DNA from: Anaspis maculata
Lineage: Eukaryota > Arthropoda > Insecta > Coleoptera > Scraptiidae
Length of the DNA stretch: 64,000 nt
Assembly (NCBI GenBank): GCA_949128115.1
Contig: OX421965.1
Coordinates: forward strand, 34,343,681 to 34,407,680
Direction: 5' to 3'
Part shown: positions 21,316 to 30,789 of the stretch, one piece after another
Numbering within the stretch: position 1 is the first letter of the stretch
How the letters are laid out: each line of letters opens with the position of its first letter
Made by a program: the position numbers and the translations under genes
Notes under the pieces: model-generated
Databases searched by the model: none
Told to the model about the DNA's origin: nothing
The model's input: the letters and a program-made list of their open reading frames with translations, nothing else

Positions 21316-23460
21316 TTGATGTTCTGTTGATGCTTGGGAAGAGTTTTACAGCGCAATACATCCGGGATGTGCAGGCATTTCTCCTCTTACAGTTTTCTAC
21401 GACGCCGGCAATCAAATCCTTGATGTTCCAATAACAACTGATGAGCTTATCTCTGCACTCCGCAGATCTAAATGTGAAAAGGCACCTGGTACTGACGGGA
21501 TTGCTTATGAGTTTTTCAGAAGCTGTCCGCAAAACTGGTTGCTGTACCTTCAAGTAATGTTTAACCGAATTTTGGATGAGGAGAAACTGCCTGTACAGTG
21601 GAGTGACGTTGTTTTAACCATGCTTCACAAGAAAGGGCCAGTCGATGATCCCTTAAACTATAGAGGAATAGCTTTGGTCAATTGTTGTGCCAAGCTATTC
21701 ACTCAGATTTTGTTGCAGCGACTCATTTTTTGGGAAGAGGAGACTAAGACCATTCCTGAATGTCAGTCCGGGTTCAGGAGGGGGAGGGGCTGCATGGATA
21801 ATGTGTTTGTACTGAGTTCGATCATTCAGATACATTTGAGGTTGAAAGGTAGACATGTTTATGCGGCTTTTATTGACTTTAGGCGTGCCTTTGACACTGT
21901 GAAACACACTTTGTTGTGGCAGAAACTCTACCACTTGGGTGTTAGTACAAGATTCATTAGGATAGTAAGAGCGTTGTATGAGAATGCTAGTGTAAGAGTG
22001 AAGGTTGGTTGTGAATTTACACGAAAGTTTAAGGTTGAATCGGGAGTTTTGCAGGGTGAATCGTTGAGTCCTTGTTTGTTCGCGTTGTTTCTTTCTGATA
22101 TAGAAGTATATTTTCGCGAGGCTGGTTGTGTGGGATTGAATGTGGATAATGAATTGGATGTTTGCTTGCTGTTGTATGCGGATGATTTGGTGATTCTGGG
22201 TGATTCTCCTGTTGATTTGGCAAGAAAATTATCGGTCCTTGAGAGTTATTGCTCGACGAATGGCTTGATTGTTAACACTGAAAAATCAAGAATAGTTTGC
22301 TTTGGTAGAGGTCATTCCGGATCGGCTAGTAGGTTGAAGTTTCTTTACAACAGAGAGCAAATATTGGTGGAGAATAAATATACTTACCTTGGAGTTACCT
22401 TTACTTCTTCATCGGTTTTCCTGCAAGCGGCGAGAGAGACAGTGGCTAGGGCCAGGGTTGCATCTGGGGCGACTTTATCATTGATGGCACGTGCTGGGTT
22501 TAATAGCTGGGAACCGCGAATTAAACTTTACGAGTCGACCATACTAAACTCTATGTCGCATTGCATGGCCGTGTATGCAGTGAGATATGCTGACCTTCTG
22601 GAGAGGGTCCAGGTCGGTTTTTTCAAGCGGTTGCTGGCCTTGGCTAAGAATACTCCTGATTATGCTGTAAGACTGGAGATAGGTGTCACGGCTCTCTCAC
22701 TTGTGATACTCAAAACTTGCCTGAGTTGGATGGAAAAATTACTTTGCATGAACTGTAGTCGCTATCCGCTTATATGTTTCAAGCGTTTGATTCAGATAGA
22801 TTCAAGAGAAACCAAATACAGTTGGGCCAGTCAAATGGGAGTGTTTTTTACGGATGCTGGGTTTGGGCGCCTCTGGCCGTGCTTGGATCTGCAGACTTTA
22901 GTCAAGTATAAAGGAGAAATTCTCGATCAATATGAACAACGATTGCGCCACATTGATCTAAACAGGTGTCAGTCCTCCACTTTTTCCTCCTTGTACAGAT
23001 TTTTTAGCTTTGACATTGACAGCGGATCCTACCTGCAGTTGAGGTTGCCTATTGCCAAGTTGAAAATAGTAGCCCAACTGAAATTAGGCAGTGATCGCTA
23101 CCTGAAATTCACGTGGAAGGGTTCATGTTACCGAATTATAACTGAGGAGCTTTGTACTATATGTAATTTGCACAGACAGGAGACGTTGGAGCATATACTT
23201 TTCGAGTGTCCAATTTATAAGCCTATAAGATTTCACTACATACATGACCTCATCAATCTGAGAGATGTCTTGCATTTTATTGAGGTAAATAATACTTCTG
23301 TTATTGTTAGAATTGTCAATTTCATTGTGGGAGCTCTCAGGCTGAGGGCGTTCAGCAGGAACGAGTACTGACTTGTGTGTTAATTTATCTTACCCTGTTT
23401 TTTTTTTTTCTTGTTCATGGTGTAACACCGAAGGAACAATAAATATATTGAATTGAATTG
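21316..23460 (+). mobile_element. LINE-B, 5'-truncated non-LTR retrotransposon inserted in LINE-A
   Basis: A 2,145-bp insertion bounded by AAATG repeats. It starts abruptly in the coding region just before the RT domain, as expected for incomplete reverse transcription, and ends with a short 3' UTR, AATAAA at about 23439, and the tail ATTGAATTGAATTG. It lies head to head with LINE-A and interrupts it. The single long intact frame shows that it is younger than LINE-A. Confidence 0.85.
21320..23371 (+). CDS. LINE-B reverse transcriptase, 5'-truncated open frame
   Basis: Open from 21320 to the stop at 23369-23371, about 683 codons; the first Met is at 21539 but is not a true start. It begins in the pre-RT region (WEEFYSAI), then shows KAPGTDGIAYEFF (RT motif 0/1), NYRGIALVNCCAKLFTQILL, QSGFRRGRGCMDNVF, motif A AAFIDFRRAFDTVKH, motif B SGVLQGESLSPCLFALFLSD, and motif C LLLYADDLVILG, then the thumb. 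Near the C-terminus a zinc-knuckle-like CTICNLHRQETLEHILFEC (CxxC...H...C) is present, as in several LINE ORF2 proteins. Catalytic aspartates are intact and no stops interrupt it. The endonuclease domain is missing, so the copy cannot move by itself. The RT differs clearly from LINE-A; clade not assigned. Confidence 0.85.
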   Translation, partial: CSVDAWEEFYSAIHPGCAGISPLTVFYDAGNQILDVPITTDELISALRRSKCEKAPGTDGIAYEFFRSCPQNWLLYLQVMFNRILDEEKLPVQWSDVVLTMLHKKGPVDDPLNYRGIALVNCCAKLFTQILLQRLIFWEEETKTIPECQSGFRRGRGCMDNVFVLSSIIQIHLRLKGRHVYAAFIDFRRAFDTVKHTLLWQKLYHLGVSTRFIRIVRALYENASVRVKVGCEFTRKFKVESGVLQGESLSPCLFALFLSDIEVYFREAGCVGLNVDNELDVCLLLYADDLVILGDSPVDLARKLSVLESYCSTNGLIVNTEKSRIVCFGRGHSGSASRLKFLYNREQILVENKYTYLGVTFTSSSVFLQAARETVARARVASGATLSLMARAGFNSWEPRIKLYESTILNSMSHCMAVYAVRYADLLERVQVGFFKRLLALAKNTPDYAVRLEIGVTALSLVILKTCLSWMEKLLCMNCSRYPLICFKRLIQIDSRETKYSWASQMGVFFTDAGFGRLWPCLDLQTLVKYKGEILDQYEQRLRHIDLNRCQSSTFSSLYRFFSFDIDSGSYLQLRLPIAKLKIVAQLKLGSDRYLKFTWKGSCYRIITEELCTICNLHRQETLEHILFECPIYKPIRFHYIHDLINLRDVLHFIEVNNTSVIVRIVNFIVGALRLRAFSRNEY

Positions 23461-23750
23461 AAATGAACGGCATCGGATCTAAAATGAAACATGAATTCCT
23501 CTATTGAACGTTCGTTGACTCGCCTTCGCCATCCGCACTGTTCTGGGACACCATGCTGTGAGCCGCCCGGAACGCTACACTCCAAAAACTGGGTCAAATG
23601 GTCCGACAACCCCGGATCAAGGACCCTAAGCCTACAGTCCTCCGGCAGATTGGTCACAATGTAATCTATGGCACTTGAACTTGTTCCCCTCACGGTGGTT
23701 GCCACTCTTGTCGGTAGTAAAACAAGAAGGTACTTATCGAGGAGCCGACT
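23461..23750 (-). pseudogene. LINE-A endonuclease domain, C-terminal part
   Basis: On the minus strand the translation reads ...LVLLPTRVATTVRGTSSSAIDYIVTNLPED...VLDPGLSDHLTQ. This is the C-terminal end of an apurinic-type LINE endonuclease: the P-TR-SS-IDxIxTN segment and the SDH motif with the catalytic His. It runs on through EEFMFHFRSDAVH and is cut at 23461 by LINE-B. Removing LINE-B and one AAATG copy joins it in frame to NNYMTVDETFDAF at 21312. Upstream of about 23750 the frame is broken and the N-terminal half of the domain is not recognised, so LINE-A is truncated or too decayed there. Confidence 0.8.
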
Positions 23751-24965
23751 GCGATGCTGGGGGTCCTTCCTGCCTCGACTGCATCTACCAGAGCCTTGCC
23801 TGCCGAACTTTGGCCAAGGTTCCTAGCCAGGGTTGAGGTTCCGCCAAGATGTGAGTTTCTCCGCCTTAGCTCTCGTCGGATCGATGTTTGCTTTCGTAAC
23901 ATGATGCAATTTTTGTACTTAATAAAATTTTTAAATCAATAAGATTGAAGACTACGCTTATTGTTGGGTGGAAACAGGATCTAAGATGATGACGTGGGTA
24001 GGTATACCTTACTATATAACCCACCAGAAACTTGCGCTTCTTAGGTAATGGCTCCTCAGACGTCACATAGACAATTGAAAATCGCGGATATTAAGTGCAA
24101 AATAAGGAAATAACTACATGCCACTTCTCACCCGAGAATCAAACTTGTATCATCTACTTTTGCTGGTACCTATTTATTATTAAAGTAATTCAATAGGTAG
24201 CTATCAATTTTTGGTATAGGTATAGCAAGCTACATCACCAATACAAAAGGAATTCGTTGCTGAATCCATAAATTTCACCTTTCTCGCTCAGACAGAGCAT
24301 TATTATTAATAATCTTGAAAATTCTCAGGTGCGCCGAGCCTAAATTGTATGAAACCGTTCGAATGCTTTTTGAATGGAAATTGATTACTTGAGCTTAAGC
24401 CGAGGGGCGACCTGTATTATTATGCTGGGGTGTTGAAATGACGAAATTAATACGAAATATCGAAGGTCACAGAAGGTATTTTTTTTTACAATATTCTGTA
24501 CATGTATAAAAAAACCGAAGAACTTGAGGAATAGGCATCACCCCTCCTAATCTTTCACTCAACTCAATATATTCAAATTTCCTATCCAAGATTTGTCCAG
24601 AATCTATTCAAGAAGATATTTCGCTTCCGTGTTTGCAGGCGGTTTGGTTGAAGGCCAGATCTCACCAGATTCCAGCGTAACTTTGTACGTAGGTGCGTGG
24701 AGATGGTAATCGTGCAGTAGTAGAATTGAGAGTAGCCAGAAATGCAAGAGCCCAAAATCATTAAACGCAGTTATTTCTGATGAACTGGTAATCATTTAAC
24801 ATCGTTTAAACATTCATAAAAAGGAACAGTTTTCAACATTAAATATGTGTACCTACATATCTCCAAGTTTTGTCTAATGGGGAGAGCTTTTAACAAGTCC
24901 AGCTCCCTGATGGTAGATCCAAAACGGTATCGAGCGACTCCTCTGTCAATTCTACGGGCTCATGG
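23751..24965. other. no gene seen
   Basis: The first ~150 bases may still be decayed LINE-A endonuclease sequence, on frame-shifted minus-strand reading. Beyond about 23910 the DNA is AT-rich and unassigned. Confidence 0.35.
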
Positions 24966-25055
24966 CTCATCCCCTTGTCGGAGTCTCCGGGTTCGTGGCT
25001 TATCCCTCAGTCGGAGTCTCCGGGTTCGTGGTCTATCCCCCCAGTCAGAGTCTCC
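24966..25055. repeat. 33-bp minisatellite, about 2.7 units
   Basis: Units at 24966-24998 and 24999-25031 and a partial third at 25032-25055, each containing TCGGAGTCTCCGGGTTCGTGG. The GGGTTCG words resemble a tRNA B-box but no A-box or cloverleaf is present. Confidence 0.8.
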
Positions 25056-27604
25056 AGCAAATGCGTAACAATCTTCCTTATCTCCCAAGTGATTTCACGA
25101 CTTCTTTTTTCTGTTTTTTTCGCTTGTCAAATTTTGTCTGTTTCAGCTTGGCACATAATTTGGAAAAAAGCGATCACCTCTAAACATTTCCATCAACAAT
25201 ATAATTATAGTCCCCAAGTACTACTTAATTTATTAGCGGATTTTTGTATCATGTTATGTCTTTGTCTAGTTTGATCACTGGCTTTATAAGTTAGGTATAA
25301 CCATTGCTACAGCAAATTATCCATAACAATAACCTAGCAACAGGCCGCGTTACACGAAGGTTACAAAAAATTCATTGCCACGTCGCGTTGCCGAGATGCC
25401 ATCAGGGTCGTTCTGACCAAGACTTCCTTTTTCCAACTTACCTATATTATAGCTTTGCGCACCCGAAATCAAATCTTTGAACATTCCTGCGATTACATCG
25501 ATGGTGCGGTGGGAAACTTGGCACCCTTCTACCTCACTACTACCAACTTCATATTTTTATGGATATAGCTATCAAAAGTGTGTGTGGTGTGTGCGCTTTC
25601 ATAAATCGGCACACGCAACTGGGATTTAGACGGTATTCGATTACTAAAGATTCCGTTACTGGCAGCGAAATAACCCTCTTATCCCCCTTGGCAGTAAAAG
25701 AATCATATAAAACCTCTTGCCTGGAATGCGTCCGAAGGTGCGTAAATTTTTCCTGCTGATTTTACAGGTTGTTCTAACTAAATAAACACCACAAACAGGC
25801 AGATAACGACCCGCTCAACCACTTCCCTGATTTTATTACAATGCTCGGGCGTCGCCTCCGTGCCGCTCCAATTACGATGAATTGAAAGAGACATTGTCGT
25901 CTCTTATATTACTCTCGAGAAGATGCGGAGACATCAGGCGCTCACCTAAATCTTAGTCCAAGTTGGATTTTTATAGGGCTTCACAGCATACTCAGAGTCG
26001 AGTGTACATTAGAAGAAATCGGCCAGTGCGTTCAAATACTACAAGAAGAAAAAGATACATCAGTATCGTACGTATCATAGGTACTGTTTTTATTGAATTG
26101 AAACCTTCTATATGTACAAAACAGGTTGTTTGACCTTCCGGAAATTCCATCAGTGGCTAGGCAATACTAGGCATGTCTGCCAACTGTCAACAAGGGATAT
26201 TTGTTCGACTGTCAATAAAAACCCGTTGCCTACGAGATACCGACAAAAGTTTGCTGTTCCAGTTTGAGTTCAGTTCCAGTTTCGCACAACGTATCGTGTA
26301 ACTCAACCAGAACATGGAAATGATGGAACTTATCCTCCGTAAGCGTGAATGGTCTGGGCTATACATGGGGAACCGTAAACTCTTCAGTTATTGTGAGACA
26401 TTTATTCGATTACGCACCAATTACAGATAAATACAAGTTTCTCGTTGTACAAAAACCCAATTCACGTATCATTACCGTGATTTACATACGCACCAGTATT
26501 AAGTACATATCGACAAAATAATTTGCCCCTAAATATTGACACACACGGCGGCGACATGAGATGTTATCGCTCGGCAGCTAAATCAATACAATTAGGTAAT
26601 TAATGCAAAACCAGTCGATCGGATAGCATTGATCTGTTAATGGGATAACAGTATCAATGGCAAGGGGAGTCAATTCGACAATTTCCATTGATCACCTCAG
26701 CGATGACGATCCAGAGAACAAAAGTAGGTGCATGCATCTAAGACAGCAATTACTGACATGTAGGTTGATTCATACCTTTGTGCCATAATATCCATGAATT
26801 ATCTATACTCAAAACTCAATAACGCATAGGTAACTAGACTGTTTCAGCCAATGAGGTGCAGGGAGTGGGAGTACCAAGAGTATATCCCAGCGATGATAAA
26901 ACAATTGAATTTATCACCGATTTCAGCTTGTTTACCATCGTATCTATGTCAAACTGACAAACTGATGACTGATGCAGATGTCGTCTTTTGTTTTCTTGTG
27001 ACGTTTACGGCAACAGTGCGCTCTGATCCTTTGTGACTTCAAGTGCCGTTTGGGGCTCCGATAAGCCCCCAGTGTTTTCTGTAGCTTTTGAAACTCCAGT
27101 ATGCTCATCTCTTTGGCGCATACTTACGAACTATATTGTGTGCGGCTCCCCGCAGTGCTCCGTGTCGTTTATTTTGCAGACACAATCACATTCGAAATTA
27201 TCATCGATGATATTCATTGTTATAATATTACTGATTATTATGCATCTAAGATTTTATGACTTGCGCTGGCTTCCAAAGTAACCCTAACATGATCGGCGAG
27301 CGGTCATTGTGGAGCAAGCTCCGAGCTAACTGCGGGCTTGGGGAACGAATGGCGTTCTTGTTATCCTTCCCGCTAGAAGATAAAAGCGACAGAACGTTGT
27401 TGGGTCATCTTGGCAAATTCGCATCAAAGCGCGCTAATCACATAGCCTTGATAGGTATAGTATAATTAGTAGATATATGCATGCGCATATAGCTTGAAAT
27501 TAACAACCTGTCGGTGCAGTGCTCTTCTATGTTTGGTGTCACCATTAGCACTGCTCTCAAGCACTAACACAGCCACTTTGTGCCATTTGACCGCTGCGGG
27601 CTTC
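25056..27604. other. no gene seen
   Basis: A 2.5-kb stretch without recognisable repeats or domains. Open frames (25559-25759, 26851-27036, 27033-27281, 27256-27465) have no recognisable product. Some parts (26540-26620) have TAATTA-rich, low-repeat texture, which could be regulatory, but nothing here proves it. Confidence 0.35.
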
Positions 27605-27730
27605 CTAAAGTACGTTCACCCCTATTGTGATTCTAGTTGGCTGGGAGTGTTGCCCTGCAACGCTTTTGGAAAGGAGAAATTTGGGAAATCATGACTCACT
27701 TGAATCACACTGGGGTTGAACGTACTTTAG
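27605..27730. mobile_element. 126-bp MITE, TA-flanked
   Basis: Inverted ends CTAAAGTACGTTCA and TGAACGTACTTTAG, with the inner arm GTGTGATTC/GAATCACAC-like words also paired. If the element proper starts at AAGTACG, it is flanked by TA on both sides, which would fit the Tc1/mariner superfamily. No coding capacity. Confidence 0.7.
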
Positions 27731-28266
27731 TATGACGCATCTTGATCATAGCGAGCTAGTCAAAGGCAGTATGACCACCACACATCGCCAAATACATTTC
27801 CGGCTCACGGTGTGCGTATGCATCCAGACACGCTCATTACTCGTAATAATATTCCGAATGTAATGAATCGGTCGATAAAAGTGGAGAAGAGGAACACAAA
27901 ATACGCATTTGAATATTATTGAGAGGTTCACCGCACTGGTAATAAGCCTTAATAAGCATCATCATAATCTGCCATTATTCTGTTCAAATATTGTGCTATT
28001 TGCTTTCATTATAATTATTTAGTATTAATGCGAATGCACTTTGATCAGAGAGTGCTTTGATGTATGTTGTTGAATAGATTTGCATAATGCTATTCTGGTA
28101 TTCTCCAATGCCAATTATTTTGATACTGTTACGAATTTGCGTTGGATAATTTGAGGATGTTCGATTTGTGGATGACGATTTGAAGACAGAGGGCTGAAAA
28201 TTCGCGTGGAAAACCCATATGAGGCATAGAATCCCTTGTGCGAAATCTTGGAAATCTTCCATTTTC
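27731..28266. other. no gene seen
   Basis: AT-rich unassigned sequence between the MITE and the first copy of SINE-1. Confidence 0.35.
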
Positions 28267-28275
28267 TAGTTATGA

Positions 28276-28579
28276 TTTTTTTTGCCCTGCATCAACTACT
28301 AGGTAGGTTTTTAGCAGGTTTTTCTGTGGGGGTTTTCCAGTGACGATAACAGTATTGACGATAACAACGAAGACATTTTTGGAACAGTGGGGATTAATCA
28401 GTGTGATTTTGTTTCGATGGCTTTCTCGTTTCATCCCTTTTCCCGGGACATCACCGCACGATGGTAGATGCCCCGGTACTAGGAAACGCATGAAAAAGTT
28501 CATCTGGCCCAGTGCGGATTTGAACCCTAGACATTCGCCTTTGAAAGTGGGACCGAGCTCACCGTGCTACCGACTGGGT
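28276..28579 (-). mobile_element. tRNA-derived SINE-1, copy 1
   Basis: Minus-strand copy of the element at 52115-52417. Read on the minus strand, the head has AACCCAGTCGGTAGCACGGT (A-box region) and GGGTTCAAATCC (B-box), the RNA polymerase III internal promoter of a tRNA-like region. The body follows with a GATAACA-rich segment and a tail GATGCAGGGCAAAAAAAA. Flanks TAGTTATGA (28267-28275) and TAGTTAAGA (28580-28588) look like a target duplication with one mismatch. There is no protein; it would depend on a LINE for movement. The source tRNA is not determined. Confidence 0.8.
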
Positions 28580-29330
28580 TAGTTAAGAAAATACCGGCAC
28601 GCAAATTTTTTTGTTTTTTGGCCTGGAAGCTCATTAACACACCGCCATTCACGTTGCTGTGGAAGAAAGTTGAAAGAAAACAAAATCAAAAACCTGTAAA
28701 AAGGTAGGAGGAAGTAAAAAGCATGTTAAGCAACTGTTTCAAAAAGCGTATCAGCATTGAGACTGGGGTACCTACTCAAGTGGGCACTGGCATTACCCTT
28801 AAGAAAGTTACTTCGCGATTCATTGGTGTCGTCGCATTTTAATTACTGTGATTTTTTTGATGGAGTTTGTATGTTGGCACCCAAAACAGAGTCAAGAAAG
28901 CTCAGAATTTTTGCTGTAGGTATATGTCTTCGGTCTCAGACATTATGATCATGAGTCATATAAAATGACTGAATTGTTCTGGCTTAGAATGAATAATTGT
29001 TAAAATGATCATTTTGTTGATGTCGAAGAAGAATCGTTACCAACAGTCCTGTATGACGTGTTATACAACCCAGAAAGGAAACGGAATATCATGTCGGTCA
29101 AGGTTGCGGCGACAACGGAAACGATGTCGATTTGGTCCTGAGCAAGAATGAAAAACGATGCGATGGGCCACCATCTCAACTGGTATTTCAGTTACAGTTC
29201 AATCGTTCAGTAGAATTCTATTCCGTTTGATCTTCGCGCAGTCACAAGACCTTTAATTATACAGTCAAAATAAAAAAAAAGGTCTGTCATTTGCGTCACA
29301 ATGTTCCTCTGGAATTTTCATTTATTTGGG
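28580..29330. other. no gene seen
   Basis: Unassigned AT-rich spacer between two SINEs. The short open frame at 28757-28948 resembles nothing convincing. Confidence 0.35.
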
Positions 29331-29690
29331 TTCTTTTTTTTTTTTGTCTTTGATTGATATTTCATAGTCTGGCTCTACATCCCATTGAGGGACTTGGCCC
29401 GCAAAACGGAAGGTCAGAGTTTCTGTTCTTCAAGTTCACTACCCTGTTATCGCGGACCTCTGGAGGCCCGAGGTGATAGGGTAAGCATCACGCCTTGGAC
29501 AACCGCCTTATCACCCCTTGTTTACACAGAACGCAGGTATCCAATTATTTATAGCGACTGGGTTGGTCGCTTGCCGGAAATGTTGACGACGCAGCAGTGA
29601 ATTTTCCATCACTGCTGCCGCGTGGCATCGAACTCACTATCAGGTTCGCAGTCCAGTGCTCCAACCGCCACAACCAATCACCGAGGGAAT
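29331..29690 (-). mobile_element. tRNA-derived SINE-2 (single copy here)
   Basis: On the minus strand the head carries TGGCGGTTGGAGCACTGG (A-box-like, 29671-29654) and GAGTTCGATGCC (B-box, 29635-29624) at tRNA-like spacing. A GC-rich body follows and a poly-A run (poly-T on the plus strand at about 29335-29346) marks the 3' end. The head differs from SINE-1 and from the SINE at 31232. No convincing target duplication was found. Boundaries are approximate. Confidence 0.6.
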
Positions 29691-30699
29691 TATGAAATTC
29701 GTAACTATGATTGTTTCAGGGTTGCTTTCAAGCCATAATTCCCTCTAGCTTATGCTGACTGTCAGAATTGACAAATTTATTTGAAAAAATGTAATAATTT
29801 CTGCCTTCGGTATTCGCCATCTTTATAGTTCCCGCAATACATGATTAGCCGTAATGGAATTGATGCCGAATGCAGCTGTTACAACCTATTAAAATTGGTG
29901 AATAATATTTGAGCTAACTTACCTCTAGCGGAAGATGAATGTAATCCAAAAAAGTCATTTGAACTAAATAAGACTAAAGGATATTTTTTGACCCTTTGAA
30001 TGTCTTTTCAAACTTAATTGCTGTACAGGGGGTATCATCACTCATGAAAAACTAAATAGTTTTCTCAAAAATACTTGCGGTAGAATTTCTACGCAAACGA
30101 ATCGTGTCATTTTCTTCTCTGCATCGACTCAACAGCCCGTGGTAACATGAGAGCCATTCTCAATGAAAACTGAAATTTTAACTTACACCCCGCTAAGTCA
30201 CTCACCCCTGACGTAAATCAAAATTGAAAAAACATACAAAGGTTAAAAACAAGTTTTTCAAGTCTGACTTGAACAGTTTACGCAGATCATTCGGAATCAC
30301 AAGAGAAAGAGTGGGTTCAAGTTCCCCTACTTGAGACCTCAAATATCTCCAAAAATAAAGAAGGTCATATTTTTCAACATATTATGGTTCTAGCACTTTT
30401 CAAGCGCATCTCCATTAACCGCCCTGGATTCCAGTTATGAATCATAGACTAGGCAGAAAATCTCAAAAGAGGCCTAGAAATCACCCCTAGAAGCAAATCG
30501 TGTAACAATTGATTAACAGGTAATTTCTTAAGTTTTAGACCCCGCTGAACACGACTAGGGATGTTATCTTCTCGAAATTTCACCCTTTCTCCCTTAAATA
30601 CATGATAGCGGGAAATTGAGGATAAAAACAGGGTGCGCGCATGAAAAGCTTATTTTTTGCCCGATTTTCCCCAAAACTGGTTCTATTCTTATGCTTTTG
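29691..30699. other. no gene seen; small inverted repeat
   Basis: GAGGGAATTATG at about 29684 pairs with CATAATTCCCTC at about 29733. The rest is unassigned. Confidence 0.35.
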
Positions 30700-30780
30700 T
30701 AGTCCGGATGCTAAGCGTCATATTTGGGTCCAACCTTGCAAATCGTGATGCCGGGATGCCACTTGGCAGAAATATTGTGC
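30700..30780. repeat. outer inverted arm, left
   Basis: About 80 bp containing CCAACCTTGCAAATCGTGAT and GCCGGGATGCCACTTGGCA. The inverse copy is at 34436-34505. The pair encloses about 3.65 kb holding two palindromes, which suggests the remains of an older foldback element opened by later insertions. Confidence 0.7.
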
Positions 30781-30789
30781 ATACCCTAT

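Noticed and set aside
24966..25055. tRNA-like B-box in the 33-bp minisatellite
   Set aside because: GGGTTCG occurs in each unit, but there is no A-box at the right distance and no cloverleaf.
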